A stretch of 64,000 bases of DNA, from assembly GCF_040054535.1 (NCBI RefSeq), contig NC_090796.1:15775501-15839500 (forward strand), in the 5' to 3' direction. Source of the stretch: Antennarius striatus. Lineage: Eukaryota; Chordata; Actinopteri; Lophiiformes; Antennariidae. The notes under the pieces are model-generated. The model had not been told where the DNA came from, searched no databases, and was given only the letters and a program-made list of their open reading frames with translations. This document shows positions 61,296 through 64,000 of the stretch, in pieces. The stretch's first letter is position 1. Every line of letters begins with the position of its first letter. The translations under genes were made by a program, and so were the position numbers.

Positions 61296-63355
61296 CTGAG
61301 GGAATGGATGTAAAACAGGTGAGAAGACTGGAAGGTAAAATGTTTTCTTACGAGACCTTTGATCAGAACTGGTCGGTACCGTACCTTTGGTCTCTTTGAT
61401 GACGACGGCGTTCAGGAGGCCTTTCCCCCTGATGGTCGTCACGATATCTTTGGGTAGTTTTCTCAGCTCGGTCCTCAGCAGCTCTCCCATCCGTTGAGCA
61501 TTCTCCGCCAGCTTCTCCTCCTCCAGCACCTGCAAACGACAAGTTTCATTTGTGCGAGCGCTGACGGACGAGACGCCTCTGATTCATCAGTCGGGGATAA
61601 AAAACTGACCCGAAGTGAAGCCATGGCAACCTGGCAGGCCACGGGGTTGCCTCCAAACGTGGACCCGTGTTCCCCGGGCTTGATGGTGAGCATTATCTCG
61701 TCGTCGCACAGCACCGCCGATACCTGAGGAACGCAGAAACCCAGACTCACTGATCCTGCCCGACAGGACTGAACTAGTTCTTAATGAATCCGATCCTAAA
61801 CCAACAATCTGGGAGGAACTCACTGGGTAAACGCCTCCAGAAAGAGCTTTGCCCAGAATCACCAAATCTGGGCGGACTTCCTCGTGGTCCACGGCCAGTC
61901 GCCGTCCGGTCCTCGACAAACCCGTCTGTACCTCATCGGCGATCCACAGCACCTGGATGAAACAGGTGTTTATAGATTTATTGATTTAAGAAAAACTACA
62001 CACAATACGACACTTTGCTCTTCACCTACCTTGTATTTGGTGCAAAGTTCTCGGACTTTGGTGAGGTAGCCCTGATCAGGAACCACCACCCCAGCTTCCC
62101 CCTGGATGGGCTCCACCATGAAAGCTGCAACGTTTGGATCCTGAAGGGCTTTCTGAGAAAAAACACATTTAAATTACATGAACTCAATCGCTTCCTACAA
62201 CATGTTTTATCTTTTTTTTGGCCAACAACAGGTGTTTTCACTGAAACCACCGATGAGTACAAAAAATGCTAGAAACAAACTTTTTCCCCCCGATGAAAGA
62301 AACGCCCACCGGCAGATCGACGCCGGCTGGGAACACGTACCTCTAACGCAGGCACATCGTTGAACGGGATGAGCTCGAAGCCGGGCATGTAGGGGCCGAA
62401 CCCTTCGTAGCTGCTGGGGTCCGTGGAGCTGGAGATGGCGGCCATCGTGCGTCCCCAGAAGTTTCCCTCTGACCGACGGAAGAAATGAAAGTCCTTAAGG
62501 GTGCAGCTAATTAGCCTCAGGGTAGGGAGTTAGGCTCAAAGCCAAGGTGTGGTGTACATTTTTGCTGGTTTCATTTGCTACGCTAATGCTAACTAAACTG
62601 TTGAAAGATCCAAACAAGAGGTTTTGATATTACTGTGAAATTACATTTAAACTTACCAGCAAATATGATCTTGGCCTTGTTTTTGGGGACGCCCTTCACG
62701 TTGTAGGCCCACTTGCGTGCCAGCTTGCAGGCCGTTTCTCCGCCTTCGACACCTGCAACGCAACAAAACGCTCGAATTACCAGTCTGATGAGGAAGACGA
62801 TGATGATGCGATGTTTCAGGCAGTTACCGTACCTGTATTAATTGGCAGGACTTTATCATAACCGAACAGCCTGGTGATGTATTCCTCGTAGGCTCCCAGC
62901 ACGTTGTTGTAGAACGCCCTAGAGGTCAGGGTGAGTTTGGAGGCCTGGGCGTTGAGCGCCGCGATGATCTCCGGGTGACAGTGACCCTGGTTCACAGAGC
63001 TGTAAGCACTCAGGAAGTCGTAATACCTGGTGCCATCCACGTCCCACACGTAGATCCCTACGGAGACAGGACGCCGGGGGCGTGTCACGCATCATGTACC
63101 GAGGAAGAACTGAACGTTACCGCTTCAGGGAGCTCCCTCACCCTTCCCTCGCTCCAAGGCCACAGGCAGCGGGTGGTAATTGTGCGCGCCGTACTTCTCC
63201 TCCCGAGCGTAGATTTCCTCTGAGGTGAGCGGGCGTTCCGTGCTCAGCTTGGAGGTGATCACGGAGGCCGATCGCGAGCTAGAATGCACGCTGCGACTGA
63301 AGACGGGAGCTGCGCGACTCAGGCCGCGGGCGAAATACAGAATCATCCCTTTCAT
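61135..63355 (-). CDS. oat: ornithine aminotransferase, mitochondrial, 9 coding exons
   Basis: The exons join as 63355-63142, 63057-62833, 62752-62657, 62468-62341, 62152-62030, 61952-61824, 61723-61610, 61529-61385 and 61295-61135, giving 1,335 bases and 444 residues, with all splice phases consistent. OAT is a PLP-dependent class III aminotransferase of the mitochondrial matrix. It converts ornithine and 2-oxoglutarate to glutamate-5-semialdehyde and glutamate. The first 35 or so residues are Arg/Ser-rich without acids, as in a transit peptide. [19 protein letters not shown], the cofactor Asp in IADEVQTG (about 268), the Schiff-base lysine in LGKALSGG (about 297) and [13 protein letters not shown] are all present. 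Human OAT is 439 residues with the lysine at 292. I see no defect; the enzyme should be active. Confidence 0.97.
61385..61529 (-). CDS. oat: oat coding exon 8
   Basis: 145 bases encoding [20 protein letters not shown], then [20 protein letters not shown]. Phase 0 in, phase 1 out; the donor is GTAC. Confidence 0.95.
61610..61723 (-). CDS. oat: oat coding exon 7
   Basis: 114 bases encoding [20 protein letters not shown], then [18 protein letters not shown]. It holds the conserved [11 protein letters not shown] segment, which includes cofactor phosphate contacts from the partner subunit. Confidence 0.95.
61824..61952 (-). CDS. oat: oat coding exon 6 (PLP lysine)
   Basis: 129 bases encoding [20 protein letters not shown], then [17 protein letters not shown]. 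It contains the cofactor-binding Asp and the Schiff-base Lys. Preceding intron 77 bp. Confidence 0.96.
62030..62152 (-). CDS. oat: oat coding exon 5
   Basis: 123 bases encoding [20 protein letters not shown], then [20 protein letters not shown]. It carries the [10 protein letters not shown] motif of class III aminotransferases. Splice phases are 0 and 0. Confidence 0.95.
62341..62468 (-). CDS. oat: oat coding exon 4
   Basis: 128 bases encoding [20 protein letters not shown] and then [20 protein letters not shown]. The split codon at its start gives Glu where human OAT has Ala (FAAGNFWGRT). Confidence 0.93.
62657..62752 (-). CDS. oat: oat coding exon 3
   Basis: 96 bases, phase 1-1, encoding [20 protein letters not shown], then [11 protein letters not shown]. 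It matches human [21 protein letters not shown]. It is flanked by an 80-bp and a 188-bp intron. Confidence 0.94.
62833..63057 (-). CDS. oat: oat coding exon 2
   Basis: 225 bases encoding [20 protein letters not shown], then [20 protein letters not shown] and [20 protein letters not shown]. It is highly similar to human OAT. Confidence 0.96.
63142..63355 (-). CDS. oat: oat coding exon 1 (transit peptide)
   Basis: 214 bases from the ATG at 63355. It encodes the presequence [20 protein letters not shown], then RSVHSS..., followed by [20 protein letters not shown]. The donor GTGAGG splits a Gly codon in phase 1. Human OAT has SRGVHSS in the same place. Confidence 0.95.
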
Positions 63356-64000
63356 TATTGCTCGTGGGTTCTGTTTGGAGGAGGAAAGACAAGGTGACTA
63401 ATCAAAATGGGTTTCAGAGACGAATTAATTCCTACCGATTAATCAGATGCGACAGCAGCAGAACTAAACATTCATGGTTAAAAAAGGCTGACCTCATCAT
63501 GCCTGATGGAATTCCACGGGCTTTACAGGACTGCTGAACGACACTTCCCTTTCACGTTCAACACAATACAGGCTCTGAACATCACATCATTCATTTATAC
63601 TGACATTTACTCAGGTGTTTATTAGGGCTTCATGTTAGCTTCTGGCGATAATTTGGCGTTTACTTTATGACTGACAAACAAAAGGCATCGGTGCAGGTAC
63701 ACCCTAACTCCAACAAGGACACGCAAATCTGGACTCAATACTTGCAAAACAAGTTACAGAAGGATGAGGTGGATTTTTTATTTTTTTTTGTAAGCAATCA
63801 GAACCAGGAAACTGGTTCCACATGTGCTCCATCAGTCCCGTGTGAACCCCAGTGTGAACGTGGCACATGTAAACCCGATTCCACACCGGGTCTCAACGAG
63901 GAGATCTCACAAGGTTAGACTGGGACAGGGGCTGCGTTGTGACGTCACCACGCACACCCCAGAACTCCTCTCGGGTGATAAAGAGACAAATTGATAAAAA
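63356..64000 (-). promoter_or_regulatory. oat 5' UTR, 5' intron and possible promoter
   Basis: Only 15 bases precede the ATG before a good acceptor (CCTCCAAACAG, ending at 63371), so the first oat exon is noncoding and lies further right, as in human OAT. Its position is not clear. A CRE octamer at 63940 is the only recognisable promoter-type site; the true promoter may be outside the window. Confidence 0.45.
63940..63947. promoter_or_regulatory. perfect CRE octamer (TGACGTCA)
   Basis: TGACGTCA lies about 590 bp upstream of the oat start codon, in a stretch with more CpGs than its left flank. OAT in mammals responds to cAMP-linked hormones, which makes a CRE plausible; this is inference. Confidence 0.35.

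Noticed and set aside
1..64000. CRISPR array, operon or phage content
   Set aside because: Tandem repeats here have no unique spacers, genes are spliced, and there are no ribosome-binding-site-led gene strings.

Overview
The window is nuclear DNA from a ray-finned fish, most likely a percomorph teleost. Three genes have spliced vertebrate-type exons with GT-AG introns, several of them only 77-100 bp long. Between them lie many (CA)n microsatellites, poly-G/poly-C runs, DNA-transposon relics and tRNA-SINE debris. I see no bacterial operons, CRISPR arrays, rRNA genes or clear tRNA genes.

All three recognisable protein genes are on the minus strand. From right to left they are oat (mitochondrial ornithine aminotransferase, 9 coding exons, 61135-63355, complete), chst15 (N-acetylgalactosamine 4-sulfate 6-O-sulfotransferase, 7 coding exons, 8862-16876, complete from the proposed start) and the first coding exon of cpxm2 (carboxypeptidase X-like, 3207-3432, remainder beyond the left edge). 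Human chromosome 10q26 has the same order and orientation (CPXM2-CHST15-OAT), so the syntenic block supports each assignment. The genes do not form one pathway: chst15 acts in Golgi chondroitin/dermatan sulfate sulfation, oat in mitochondrial ornithine/glutamate metabolism, and cpxm2 encodes a secreted carboxypeptidase-like protein.

Layout: 1-3206 is cpxm2 intron 1. 3433-3900 is its presumed 5' UTR and promoter. 3901-8826 is intergenic, with a 30-bp minisatellite and a divergent pair of CTCF-like motifs. 8862-16996 is chst15. 16997-61134 is about 44 kb with no convincing coding exon; it should hold chst15 5' noncoding exons, its promoter (a CpG- and G-run-rich stretch at 30.0-31.2 kb is the best candidate), regulatory DNA and repeats. 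61135-64000 is oat, its 5' UTR intron and perhaps its promoter.

The most notable non-genic structures are: a 206-bp TA-flanked inverted-repeat element carrying eight 17-bp repeats (18621-18826); a 1,689-bp hAT-type element with 8-bp target duplications and an internal 72-bp duplication bounded by splice-like signals (55626-57314); a 53-bp minisatellite whose unit also occurs as dispersed copies at 27.0 and 54.0 kb; a degenerate telomere-like array at 49.5-49.9 kb; a dense cluster of G and C runs at 35.1-35.7 kb; and CTCF-like motifs arranged as a divergent pair near 8 kb and a convergent pair at 43.8/48.7 kb. I found no convincing evidence of a wholly new biological system. Family assignments rest on reading the sequence against remembered families, not on database searches.
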